Shown: positions 1 through 7,680 of the stretch, one piece after another | How the letters are laid out: each line of letters begins with the position of its first letter | Position numbering within the stretch: the first letter of the stretch is position 1 | Source of the DNA: Sediminicola sp037203765 | GTDB lineage: Bacteria > Bacteroidota > Bacteroidia > Flavobacteriales > Flavobacteriaceae | Reading direction: 5' to 3' | Assembly: GCF_037203765.1 (NCBI RefSeq) | Contig: NZ_JBBCAS010000006.1 | Coordinates: 1 to 64,000 of the forward strand | DNA: 64,000 nucleotides | Translations under genes and position numbers: made by a program | The notes under the pieces: model-generated | Databases searched by the model: none | What the model saw: the letters and a program-made list of their open reading frames with translations, nothing else | Told to the model about the DNA's origin: nothing

Positions 1-78
1 CGAATGAAAAGTAGGGAGTATTGCATAAATTTGACAAAATATCCAGAGATAAGTCAAAAACTTATCGAAAAGTATTCC

Positions 79-86
79 TAAATTTG
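79..86 (+). promoter_or_regulatory. Putative -7 promoter box of the tRNA-Arg gene
   Basis: TAAATTTG matches the Bacteroidota -7 consensus TAnnTTTG and lies 13 bases before the tRNA, so transcription would start just ahead of the mature 5' end. I see no clear TTG -33 element at the usual distance of about 20 bases, so this rests on the -7 box and its position. Confidence 0.4.
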
Positions 87-99
87 CAGCTCCAAAAAC

Positions 100-171
100 A
101 GCCTCATAGTTCAACGGATAGAATAAGAGTTTCCTAAACTTTAGATCCAAGTTCGATTCTTGGTGAGGCTA
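100..171 (+). tRNA. tRNA-Arg, anticodon CCU
   Basis: The sequence folds into a full cloverleaf. A 7-bp acceptor stem pairs AGCCTCA (100-106) with TGAGGCT (164-170), with discriminator A171. The D-stem GTTC pairs with GAAT. The anticodon stem AGAGT/ACTTT encloses the loop TTCCTAA, giving anticodon CCT. The T-arm is CCAAG-TTCGATT-CTTGG. The 3' CCA is not encoded, as is common in this phylum, and would be added after transcription. It reads AGG arginine codons. Confidence 0.93.
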
Positions 172-184
172 CAAAAAACGAAGA

Positions 185-225
185 GGTCCTTAAAAATCAT
201 TAGATTTTAAGGGCCTTTGCTTTTT
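185..225 (+). terminator. Rho-independent terminator of tRNA-Arg
   Basis: GGTCCTTAAAA and TTTTAAGGGCC form an 11-bp stem with one G-T wobble (about 185-214), followed by the T-rich run TTTGCTTTTT. It lies 14 bases after the tRNA. Confidence 0.75.
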
Positions 226-271
226 GGAATATCGTATTTTTAAAGAAGCATGTAACTTAAGCCCAAAGCAT

Positions 272-862
272 ATGGCCGAATTATCAAGACTCTACAAGGC
301 TTATGAGCTTTTTGACAAAGCGAACGGACAAGATCCAAATAAAGAAGTTTTCCAGGGAAATTTATATCCTAAAGAAGTGCTCTATGCCCATAGAATGACA
401 CAAAAGCTTCTTGAATTTGAGCCGGGTGCTTCGGAGGCCTTGAGGCTCGCGGCCCGTTGCCAACATATCTGTAGATGGGAAATACCAAGGGAAACCTACA
501 GCATGGACAGGGTAGGATATTTGAAGTGGCGGCAAGATCTTAAAAAATTCCATGCCGATAAAGCCAGTAGCATTTTGAAAGCTGTTGGATATGATCAGGC
601 AACTATAGAAAAAGTGGTCTTTCTTCTAGAGAAAAAACAACTAAAAAAAAATGAAGATACCCAGACCCTGGAGGACGTTATCTGTTTGGTGTTCCTAGAG
701 TATTATTTCGAGCCATTTGTGGTAAAACATTCAGAAGAAAAACTAATAGATATTCTTCAAAAAACATGGCGTAAAATGTCCGGGAAAGGGCATGAGGCAG
801 CATTGAAAATTGGTTTTTCTGAATCTTCCTTGAAATTGGTCCAAAAGGCTCTTAATAGTTAA
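272..862 (+). CDS. DUF4202 family protein
   Basis: About 196 residues from the ATG at 272. The protein matches my recollection of the DUF4202 family through LYPKEVLYAHRMTQ, the following EALRLAARCQHICRWEIPR and a DLKKFHA stretch. The conserved His and Arg residues suggest a metal- or nucleotide-binding helical domain, but no reaction is established. An in-frame TTG at 224 would start inside the tRNA terminator, so 272 is preferred. The family often accompanies nitrate/nitrite or sulfur assimilation genes, which fits the siroheme and molybdenum-cofactor genes that follow; the link is inference from context. The gene is separated from the next CDS by 114 bases that hold a possible promoter. Confidence 0.75.
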   Translation: MAELSRLYKAYELFDKANGQDPNKEVFQGNLYPKEVLYAHRMTQKLLEFEPGASEALRLAARCQHICRWEIPRETYSMDRVGYLKWRQDLKKFHADKASSILKAVGYDQATIEKVVFLLEKKQLKKNEDTQTLEDVICLVFLEYYFEPFVVKHSEEKLIDILQKTWRKMSGKGHEAALKIGFSESSLKLVQKALNS

Positions 863-868
863 TTACAT

Positions 869-876
869 TATCTTTG
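869..876 (+). promoter_or_regulatory. Putative -7 box for the siroheme/Moco genes
   Basis: TATCTTTG fits TAnnTTTG and lies just after the DUF4202 stop, about 100 bases before the siroheme gene's ATG. No TTG element stands at the expected distance, so support is weak. It would give the downstream genes their own transcript. Confidence 0.3.
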
Positions 877-976
877 TTTGAGCGTCATAATTGACCATGC
901 TGATGGGCTTTATATATCGTGCCATTTGGCGGGCGTATGTATTGCCTTAATTTCAAGACAACCAAAGAAATGCCAT

Positions 977-1615
977 ATGGAGCGAAATGAGTTATACCCT
1001 GTATTTTTAAAAGTATCACAATTGAATGTGCTCATTGTGGGAGGGGGAAATGTAGGATTGGAGAAACTGACTTTTTTGTTGAAATCAAGTCCTAATGCAC
1101 AGGTGGAAATGGTCTCAATTGCGTTTTTGGAGGATACTCTGGCCTTGGCAAAAAAACACCATGTCAAGATCACCTATGATGCCTACCATGAAAAATATTT
1201 GGAAGGCAGACATATGGTAGTGGCTACCACGGATAAAGTGGAGGTCAATGAACAGGTGTACCATGATTGTAGGGCGCGAACCATTCTAGTGAATGTTGCC
1301 GATAATCCGCCCTTCTGTGATTTTTATATGGGTGGTATCGTAACCAAAGGAAACGTTAAAGTGGCAATATCCACCAATGGAAAATCCCCTACAACGGCCA
1401 AAAGATTGCGTCAATTCTTTGAAGATGTTATCCCTGAAAATATAGACGATCTGGTTCAGAACCTGAATGAATATCGTAAGACCATCAAAGGGGATTTTGA
1501 GGAAAAAGTAGAAACCTTAAATGAATTTACCAAAGGGCTTGTAAGTAAAAAGGGCGATAACGAGCCCATTAAACATGAAACGATATGGTCTCGGTTGAAG
1601 AAGCGCTTCAGATAA
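977..1615 (+). CDS. Precorrin-2 dehydrogenase / sirohydrochlorin ferrochelatase (siroheme synthase N-terminal type)
   Basis: About 212 residues. It oxidises precorrin-2 with NAD+ and probably inserts iron to make siroheme, the cofactor of nitrite and sulfite reductases. The N-terminal Rossmann motif VLIVGGGNVGLEKL is clear, and VADNPPFCDFYMGG followed by AISTNGKSPTTAKRLR is the dimerisation/active-site region of the Met8/CysG-N family. There is no uroporphyrinogen methyltransferase domain, so a separate CobA must exist elsewhere. The frame is open upstream to 878 through a TTG, but the ATG at 977 (MERNELYPVFL) starts where the family starts. Its 3' end overlaps moeA by 31 bases, which implies coupled translation. 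Confidence 0.88.
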   Translation: MERNELYPVFLKVSQLNVLIVGGGNVGLEKLTFLLKSSPNAQVEMVSIAFLEDTLALAKKHHVKITYDAYHEKYLEGRHMVVATTDKVEVNEQVYHDCRARTILVNVADNPPFCDFYMGGIVTKGNVKVAISTNGKSPTTAKRLRQFFEDVIPENIDDLVQNLNEYRKTIKGDFEEKVETLNEFTKGLVSKKGDNEPIKHETIWSRLKKRFR

Positions 1616-2763
1616 TTGCCAAAAACACGCCTATGCTGCAAAGTGTTACCCTTCCCTTGACTCAAACAAAGGGGATGGTCATGGAACAAGATGTTCATTC
1701 GCCTATAGATCTACCTCCTTTTGACCAATCGGCGATGGATGGTTATGCGATCAACATCCATCCCGAAAACAAATATGCCATCGTGGGAGAAATCGCAGCG
1801 GGGGACGGAAAGGAGGTTCTGCTAAAAGCTGGTGAAGCTGTACGAATCTTTACAGGGGCTATGGTTCCCAAGACGGCCACTGCAGTTGTTATGCAAGAAA
1901 AAGTGACAAGGCTTGGAGATAGTATAACGCTTATGGAGGAGGCTGTTGCAGGAGGCAATATAAGGCCATGTGGGGAGCAATTGACCAAAGGTTCAATGGC
2001 ATTGCCAAAAGGAAGCAGGTTAGGTCCTTCCGCTATTGGTTTTTTGGCCGGAATGGGGATAAGGGAGGTTAATGTTTTTAATAAGCCTAGAGTTGGGATC
2101 GTAATTACCGGTAACGAATTGATTGAAGGCGGAACGGAATTGGGATCTGGTCAAATTTATGAGGGCAATTCCAAAATGCTTTTGGCAGCCGTAGAAGAAG
2201 TGGGTCTTGGTACTTGTACCATATACCAGGTTGCAGATAATTTTATGGCTACCTGTGAGATTCTTACCAAGGCATTTTTGGAAAATGATGTGGTTCTTGT
2301 GAACGGAGGGATCTCTGTGGGCGATCATGATTATGTATACAAGGCTCTCAAGGTATTGGACGTGGAACATTTGTTCTATAAAGTGCGGCAAAAACCTGGG
2401 AAACCGCTATTTTTTGGTAAACGGGGAAATAAGGTTGTCTTTGCCCTACCGGGTAATCCGGCATCTGCACTAACCTGTTTCTATCTTTATGTGTATCCTG
2501 CCCTTCAAAAAATTATGGGTCAATCGGGAAAAGGATTGGAGCGAAGAAAGCTGCCTATTGCCAAAAGTATTGAGAATACGCTGGGCCGGGCCTTGATTCT
2601 AAAAGCCACAGTGCTTAACAATGGGGAAGTGGAAGTTTTGGACGGACAGAGTTCAGCCATGTTATATTCATATTCTTTGGCCAATGCCCTGGTATTTATT
2701 CCAGAAATGGTGGCTGTAATTTCCAAGGGGGATACGGTGGAGGTTTTGATGCTTCCCAAATAA
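1585..2763 (+). CDS. moeA: Molybdopterin molybdenumtransferase MoeA
   Basis: 392 residues, the usual family length. It inserts molybdate into adenylylated molybdopterin, the last step of molybdenum-cofactor synthesis. Family hallmarks are DLPPFDQSAMDGYAI near residue 40, GNELIEGGTELGSGQIYE in the MoCF domain, NGGISVGDHDYV, and GKPLFFGKRGNKVVFALPGN followed by PASA. The start MVSVEEALQII is typical, so the 31-base overlap with the siroheme gene is taken as real. It is followed after 70 bases by moaE; that gap contains a TTG-N22-TATCTTTA arrangement that could be a weak internal promoter. Confidence 0.95.
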   Translation: MVSVEEALQIIAKNTPMLQSVTLPLTQTKGMVMEQDVHSPIDLPPFDQSAMDGYAINIHPENKYAIVGEIAAGDGKEVLLKAGEAVRIFTGAMVPKTATAVVMQEKVTRLGDSITLMEEAVAGGNIRPCGEQLTKGSMALPKGSRLGPSAIGFLAGMGIREVNVFNKPRVGIVITGNELIEGGTELGSGQIYEGNSKMLLAAVEEVGLGTCTIYQVADNFMATCEILTKAFLENDVVLVNGGISVGDHDYVYKALKVLDVEHLFYKVRQKPGKPLFFGKRGNKVVFALPGNPASALTCFYLYVYPALQKIMGQSGKGLERRKLPIAKSIENTLGRALILKATVLNNGEVEVLDGQSSAMLYSYSLANALVFIPEMVAVISKGDTVEVLMLPK

Positions 2764-2833
2764 ATCCACATTGCGGTTAAATTGTGTATTCTAGTTATCT
2801 TTAAGAACTTTTAGAATCAATAGAGCGAATGTC

Positions 2834-3277
2834 ATGGAAGTTAAAAAAGTGAAAAATGTATTTGTAAAAGGAGCAATTTCGCCACATTTTATTGGTGAAT
2901 CTATTGCCAAGCACCAAACTAAAACCAGTATCGGCGCCCATGATATTTTTTTGGGTCAGGTACGGGCCGATGTTATTGACGGAAAAACAGTGGCTGCCAT
3001 AGAATATTCAGCCTATGAAGAAATGGCCAACAAGAAATTCCACGAGATACGGGAAGCTGCTTTTGAAAGGTTCAACCTTAACTGCATGCACATTTATCAC
3101 AGTTTAGGGACTGTAAAGGCGGGTGAATTATGTCTTTTTGTATTTGTTTCCTCTCCCCACAGAAAGGAAGTTTTTGAAGCATTGCAACATATAGTGGAAG
3201 AAATAAAAGTACAGGTGCCTATTTTTGGGAAAGAACTTTTTGAAGATGAGAGTTACCAATGGAAAGTGAATAGTTAG
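2834..3277 (+). CDS. moaE: Molybdopterin synthase catalytic subunit MoaE
   Basis: 147 residues. With thiocarboxylated MoaD it sulfurates cyclic pyranopterin monophosphate to molybdopterin. Visible family features are IEYSAYEEMANKKF, HIYHSLGTVKAGELCLFVFV and the Lys-containing active-site segment EIKVQVPIFGKELFED. No moaD or moaA lies in this window, so the partners must be encoded elsewhere. The stop is followed after two bases by moaC-mogA, so the two are certainly co-transcribed. Confidence 0.93.
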   Translation: MEVKKVKNVFVKGAISPHFIGESIAKHQTKTSIGAHDIFLGQVRADVIDGKTVAAIEYSAYEEMANKKFHEIREAAFERFNLNCMHIYHSLGTVKAGELCLFVFVSSPHRKEVFEALQHIVEEIKVQVPIFGKELFEDESYQWKVNS

Positions 3278-3279
3278 AT

Positions 3280-4188
3280 ATGGTAGACATTACACACAAA
3301 AACCTTACTCTCCGAATAGCCACCGCCCAAGCGGTAGTCAAGGTGAGTTCGGAAGATACTATAAAGGCGATAAAAGAAAACAGAGTTCCTAAAGGCGATG
3401 TGTTCTCCGCTAGTAAGGCAGCAGGTCTTCTGGGAGTCAAAAAAACAGCGGACCTTTTGCCTGATTGTCATCCCATGCCCATCGAGTATACTGGGATCGA
3501 CTATGAGATCAACGGCCTGGAAATTACGGTTTTGGTCACCGTGAAAACCATTTACAAAACAGGGGTGGAAGTCGAGGCCATGCACGGGGCCAGTATTGTA
3601 GCATTAAATATGTACGACATGCTAAAACCCATAGACAAGGGGGTAGAAATCCACCATATCAAATTACTTGAGAAAAAAGGAGGGAAGTCGGACTACAAGG
3701 ACAATTTCAAAGAAGCATTGACCTTTGCAGTGGTGGTATGCTCGGATACCATAGCAAATGGGGAGAAGGAGGATAAGGCAGGGAAGGCCATTATTGAAAA
3801 ACTACAAGCCCTGAACTATGCTGTTTCCAGTTATATGATCATTGCTGATGAAAAAGAGGAGATTCAGGAGAAGGCACGGGAATTTGTAGATGAGGGGGTG
3901 GATGTCATCATTTATTGTGGCGGTACCGGACTTTCAGAAAGGGATGTGACCCCAGAAGCCTTGGTTCCTTTACTGGACAGACGTATTCCGGGAATTGAGG
4001 AGGCTATCAGAAGTTATGGGCAGGACAGGATGCCCTACGCTATGTTGTCACGAAGCGTAGCTGGAACCATAGGAAGTACTTTAGTGCTTGCATTGCCAGG
4101 TTCTACCAATGGTGCCAAGGAATCCATGGATGCCATTTTTCCACATGTGCTGCACAGCTTTAGGGTACTAAAGGGCTGGAGGCACTAG
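3280..4188 (+). CDS. MoaC-MogA/MoaB fusion, molybdenum cofactor biosynthesis
   Basis: 302 residues with two enzymes in one chain. Residues about 1-140 are MoaC (cyclic pyranopterin monophosphate synthase): VPKGDVFSASKAAG, DCHPMPIEYTGIDYEI and KTGVEVEAMHGASIVA, with the lysines equivalent to E. coli K51 and K131 retained (KGD and IDKG). Residues about 145-302 are a MogA/MoaB domain that adenylylates molybdopterin, with YCGGTGLSERDVTPEAL and LPGSTNGAKES. The fusion couples an early and a late step. I recall it as recurrent in Bacteroidota. The gene ends 3 bases from the convergent secreted-protein gene, so no separate terminator is visible. Confidence 0.92.
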   Translation: MVDITHKNLTLRIATAQAVVKVSSEDTIKAIKENRVPKGDVFSASKAAGLLGVKKTADLLPDCHPMPIEYTGIDYEINGLEITVLVTVKTIYKTGVEVEAMHGASIVALNMYDMLKPIDKGVEIHHIKLLEKKGGKSDYKDNFKEALTFAVVVCSDTIANGEKEDKAGKAIIEKLQALNYAVSSYMIIADEKEEIQEKAREFVDEGVDVIIYCGGTGLSERDVTPEALVPLLDRRIPGIEEAIRSYGQDRMPYAMLSRSVAGTIGSTLVLALPGSTNGAKESMDAIFPHVLHSFRVLKGWRH

Positions 4189-4191
4189 ACC

Positions 4192-4938
4192 CTAATTACG
4201 GGAAGACCATATTTCATGCAATGGATCTCCCTTGCTGCTTTTTCCCATATGGTACCAGTTTCCATTTTTTAAATTGTAGTTGAAATCCAATGATGCGCCA
4301 ACACGGGAATTGTCCCTGGAAAAAAACTCGATATTCTCAATGTACTTGCCATCTGTGGAAGTGAAGGATCCGCCTCCCGTACCAAAGAATTCCATGGTTT
4401 CGGTATTAAAGGCAATCCACTGGAAATATCCGTTATGAAGGAATTTCATGGTCTTTCGGGGTCTTGTGGTGTCCCTTCTGTTTTCCCCTTCTTCCGTCAC
4501 TCTTCCGGCCATAAGCCATTTACCATCGAGGTCTTGAGAGGTCAGCGGGCCTGTATTCATTTGATTCTTATTGCCTTCCAATTCAAGGAAAAGTTGGTTT
4601 CCCTTCAAGGTATAGGGAATGGAAATGGTAGTGATGCTGTCCATTGAAAAATTGGAGTTGAATTCCAAGTTTACAATGATGTGATCGTTTTTTAATTCGT
4701 AATAGCCGCCAACTGTTTTTTTGAAGTCGGCAGGTGACTTCGAGTACACGGTATGCACTAGGTAATTTTGGTCCACCAAAAGCAAATGGGAATTGGAATT
4801 ACCTTCAAAATTGGACTCAAAGGTATAGGCATATGAAGGTAATTGCGCATGGGCAACCGAAACTGAACATAGCAGGACCAAAAACATGGGGTTTTTTATG
4901 AACTTTTCGAAAAGATTAGAGCAGATATACGTTTTCAT
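4192..4938 (-). CDS. Secreted protein of unknown function, possibly lipocalin-like
   Basis: 248 residues with an N-terminal signal peptide ending near SVSVAHAQ. The mature part is rich in short beta-strand patterns: YAYTFESNFEG, IIVNLEF, and a C-terminal half starting DLDGKWLMAGRVTEEG and containing MKFLHNGYFQWIAFNTETM, which looks like the opening strand and body of a lipocalin-type barrel. I do not recognise a named family. An internal Met at about residue 18 could be the true start and would give a shorter signal peptide. It is convergent with moaC-mogA and stands alone. Confidence 0.7.
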   Translation of the reverse strand: MKTYICSNLFEKFIKNPMFLVLLCSVSVAHAQLPSYAYTFESNFEGNSNSHLLLVDQNYLVHTVYSKSPADFKKTVGGYYELKNDHIIVNLEFNSNFSMDSITTISIPYTLKGNQLFLELEGNKNQMNTGPLTSQDLDGKWLMAGRVTEEGENRRDTTRPRKTMKFLHNGYFQWIAFNTETMEFFGTGGGSFTSTDGKYIENIEFFSRDNSRVGASLDFNYNLKNGNWYHMGKSSKGDPLHEIWSSRN

Positions 4939-5348
4939 ACTTTTGTTTTAATTATTGAAAATCAAAATTTTATATAGAATTTACGACTTATAAATTATCT
5001 TTATGTAGTGTATTTTCAAAATTGAGGTAATTTTTTTTTATTCCCTTGTTTTTTCATTTTTTTTGTTTTCATTTGTCACAGCATTTTGCTGTATATTATG
5101 AGACGTTTTTATGTATTCGGACCGTTGGAAAAAAGGAATAACAATCCTGTGAATACTTATCATTTGGGCAGCCGAATTTTAAGTAAGGCTTCCGCAATTC
5201 CGTCGGTAGTTTTTGGTTGCTCCAACGGCCTCTATTCCATTAAGTTTTGATGGAAAACCTCCATTTGGAACTAAAATTAAAAAATAAGAATCTATCTTTT
5301 TTACCATAACACTTCATTTTTTTTTAAGTTTATAAAAAAACTATTTTA
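4939..5348. other. 410-base gene-free region with potential RNA structure upstream of the arginine decarboxylase gene
   Basis: No ORF of note. The first part is very T-rich. A perfect 6-bp hairpin ACAGCA-TTT-TGCTGT lies at 5078-5092. CCGTTGGA near 5123 is complementary to TCCAACGG near 5221 and could close a stem about 100 bases apart. Inside, CCGAATT and AATTCCGTCGG can pair with a bulge. TTCCAT-N9-ATGGAA follows near 5234. These could be a structured leader of the polyamine operon or chance. The promoters of both flanking genes must be here. Confidence 0.4.
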
Positions 5349-6749
5349 ATGAACATTAAATACATTGATCTTATCCACCAAAGTTATTATTTCCCACAAG
5401 AGGAATTTAACCTAGATGGAGAGACACTTCAATTTCATGGAATTCCCTTATTGGAGCTGGTTGAGAAATACGGAAGCCCGTTAAAATTCACGTACCTTCC
5501 CAAAATTTCGGACAACATCAATAAGGCGAACAAATGGTTTGAAGCTGCTATAAAAAAGAACGATTATAAAGGTAACTACCATTATTGTTACTGCACCAAG
5601 AGTTCGCATTTTGAACCCGTTTTGAACGAGGCACTGAAGAATGATATCCATATTGAGACTTCTTCTGCCTTTGATATCAATATCGTTGAGAAATTAAAGA
5701 AGACGGGAAAAATCAAGGATGATACCTATGTAATCTGCAATGGTTTCAAAAGGGAACAATATATTACCAATATAGGTAGATTGATCAATGAGGGGCACCA
5801 GAACTGTATTCCCATTATTGACAACTATGAGGAAATAGAACTGTTGTCCGATGAAATTAAGGGAGATTTTAAGGTGGGTATCCGAATTGCTTCTGAAGAA
5901 GAGCCAAAGTTCGAGTTCTATACATCGCGACTTGGAATAGGATATAAGAATATAGTTCCTTTTTATGAGGACCAGATCAAGAACAATGACAAGGTAGAGC
6001 TGAAAATGCTTCATTTCTTTATCAATACCGGTATTCGTGACAATGCGTATTACTGGAACGAACTTGTCAAATGTTTGAAGGTCTACGTGCGACTGAAAAA
6101 AATCTGTCCCTCTTTGGACAGCTTGAATATTGGTGGTGGCTTCCCAATTAAGAACTCATTGGCTTTTGATTATGATTATGAATACATGATCGACGAGATC
6201 GTTAACCAGATCAACATTACTTGTCAGGAGGCTGAGGTTCCCGTACCGCATATTTTTACAGAATTTGGAAGTTTTACTGTTGGAGAAAGTGGTGGAGCCA
6301 TTTATGAGGTATTGTACCAGAAGCAACAGAACGATCGTGAGAAATGGAACATGATCGATTCTTCATTTATCACCACATTGCCGGATACTTGGGCCATAAG
6401 TAAGCGTTTTATCATGTTGCCCATTAACCGATGGGAGGACGAATACGAGCGTGTGCTATTGGGCGGGCTAACCTGTGATAGTGATGATTATTACAATAGC
6501 GAACAGAACATGAACGCTATTTACCTGCCCAAATACAGAAGGGAAAAGCCCTTGTACATTGGCTTTTTCAATACTGGGGCCTATCAAGAGAGTATTGGCG
6601 GATACGGAGGCTTACAGCACTGTTTGATACCACACCCAAAACATGTATTAATAGACAGGGACGAAAAAGGTAACCTTGTCACAACTTTATTTAGTGAACA
6701 ACAAAAAGCAGAGGACTTGCTTAAAATTTTAGGTTATGAGCACAACTAA
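5349..6749 (+). CDS. PLP-dependent arginine decarboxylase (alanine-racemase fold)
   Basis: 466 residues. It belongs to the group IV amino-acid decarboxylases; the Lys in HYCYCTKSSHF at about residue 83 should bind PLP, and SLNIGGGFPIK is the phosphate-binding glycine segment. FTEFGSFTVGESGG and an acidic C-terminal region with GGLTCDSDDYY, including the active-site Cys-Asp typical of this fold, follow. Substrate assignment to arginine rests on the next gene, an agmatinase that overlaps by 14 bases and would convert the product agmatine to putrescine. It is shorter than classical E. coli SpeA, as is normal for the Bacteroidota form. It is the first gene of a coupled polyamine operon with a 410-base leader region. 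Confidence 0.85.
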   Translation: MNIKYIDLIHQSYYFPQEEFNLDGETLQFHGIPLLELVEKYGSPLKFTYLPKISDNINKANKWFEAAIKKNDYKGNYHYCYCTKSSHFEPVLNEALKNDIHIETSSAFDINIVEKLKKTGKIKDDTYVICNGFKREQYITNIGRLINEGHQNCIPIIDNYEEIELLSDEIKGDFKVGIRIASEEEPKFEFYTSRLGIGYKNIVPFYEDQIKNNDKVELKMLHFFINTGIRDNAYYWNELVKCLKVYVRLKKICPSLDSLNIGGGFPIKNSLAFDYDYEYMIDEIVNQINITCQEAEVPVPHIFTEFGSFTVGESGGAIYEVLYQKQQNDREKWNMIDSSFITTLPDTWAISKRFIMLPINRWEDEYERVLLGGLTCDSDDYYNSEQNMNAIYLPKYRREKPLYIGFFNTGAYQESIGGYGGLQHCLIPHPKHVLIDRDEKGNLVTTLFSEQQKAEDLLKILGYEHN

Positions 6750-7680
6750 CAATTATGCTGGCATTCCAGATGAGTTTGCACAATTGGAAAAGGCAAAGGT
6801 AGTATTGATACCTGTGCCTTATGATGGAACAAGTACATGGGGCAAAGGAGCCGATAAGGGACCGGAAGCTTTTTTGGACGCATCCGAAAATATGGAACTG
6901 TACGACATAGAAACAGGAACCGAAGTCTATCAACAAGGAATTTATCTGGCCCCAACCATTACGGAGAATAGTTCTGCCGAGGCCGTGGTGAATGCAGTTC
7001 ATAAAACAACCAAAGAGTATATAAAACGCAATAAGTTCGTAACACTTTTTGGAGGAGAGCATTCCATCTCCATAGGATCCATTCGTGCATTTAATGAATG
7101 TTTTGACAACCTTACCGTTTTGCAGATAGATGCACATGCCGATCTTAGGGAGTCTTACGGTGGCACCAAATACAATCACGCCTGTGCGGTACACGAAGCA
7201 AGTCAGACGACCAACCTTTTGCAAGTGGGGATACGCAGTATGGATATCATAGAAAAGACATTTATGGATGAAGAAAAGACCTTCTTCGCCCATGATATAG
7301 TGAACGATGAATATTGGATGGACAAGGTAATCGCGCAAATGACCGAGAACGTATTCATTACCTTCGATCTGGATGCCCTTGACCCTTCCATTATGCCCTC
7401 TACAGGTACCCCAGAGCCGGGAGGATTGTTTTGGTATGAGACCCTGGAGTTTTTAAAACAGGTTTTTGCCGAGAAAAATGTAGTAGGTTTTGATATCATG
7501 GAGCTTTGTCCAAATAAGGTGGATAAATCTTCTGATTTTGTGGCGGCAAAACTGTATTACAAAATGTTGAGCTATAAATTTTTGGAGGAAGCCATTGAGG
7601 ATGTTTATGACAATACCTACGATGTGGATGCCAAAGCAGGAAATACTAATAATTCAAGATTCGAAGATGACGAAGACTAA
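6736..7680 (+). CDS. speB: Agmatinase (ureohydrolase family)
   Basis: 314 residues. It hydrolyses agmatine to putrescine and urea in the cytoplasm using a binuclear Mn centre. Metal ligands are visible in FGGEHSISIG, QIDAHADLRESYGG and ITFDLDALDPSIMPSTGTPE, in the order and spacing of the arginase/agmatinase family. The C-terminus carries an acidic tail. It overlaps the decarboxylase by 14 bases and the downstream deoxyhypusine-synthase homologue by 14 bases, so the three are translated together. Arginase or formiminoglutamase are alternative activities, but the upstream decarboxylase favours agmatinase. Confidence 0.9.
   Translation: MSTTNNYAGIPDEFAQLEKAKVVLIPVPYDGTSTWGKGADKGPEAFLDASENMELYDIETGTEVYQQGIYLAPTITENSSAEAVVNAVHKTTKEYIKRNKFVTLFGGEHSISIGSIRAFNECFDNLTVLQIDAHADLRESYGGTKYNHACAVHEASQTTNLLQVGIRSMDIIEKTFMDEEKTFFAHDIVNDEYWMDKVIAQMTENVFITFDLDALDPSIMPSTGTPEPGGLFWYETLEFLKQVFAEKNVVGFDIMELCPNKVDKSSDFVAAKLYYKMLSYKFLEEAIEDVYDNTYDVDAKAGNTNNSRFEDDED

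Noticed and set aside
224..271. Alternative TTG start of the DUF4202 gene
   Set aside because: It begins inside the terminator hairpin and T-tract of the tRNA-Arg gene; the ATG at 272 fits the family start.
878..976. Upstream extension of the siroheme gene
   Set aside because: It starts at TTG and encodes residues unlike the family; it also covers the likely promoter region.
7595..7666. Upstream start of the deoxyhypusine synthase homologue
   Set aside because: It would extend far into agmatinase; ATG 7667 gives the family start and the same 14-base overlap as the preceding junction.
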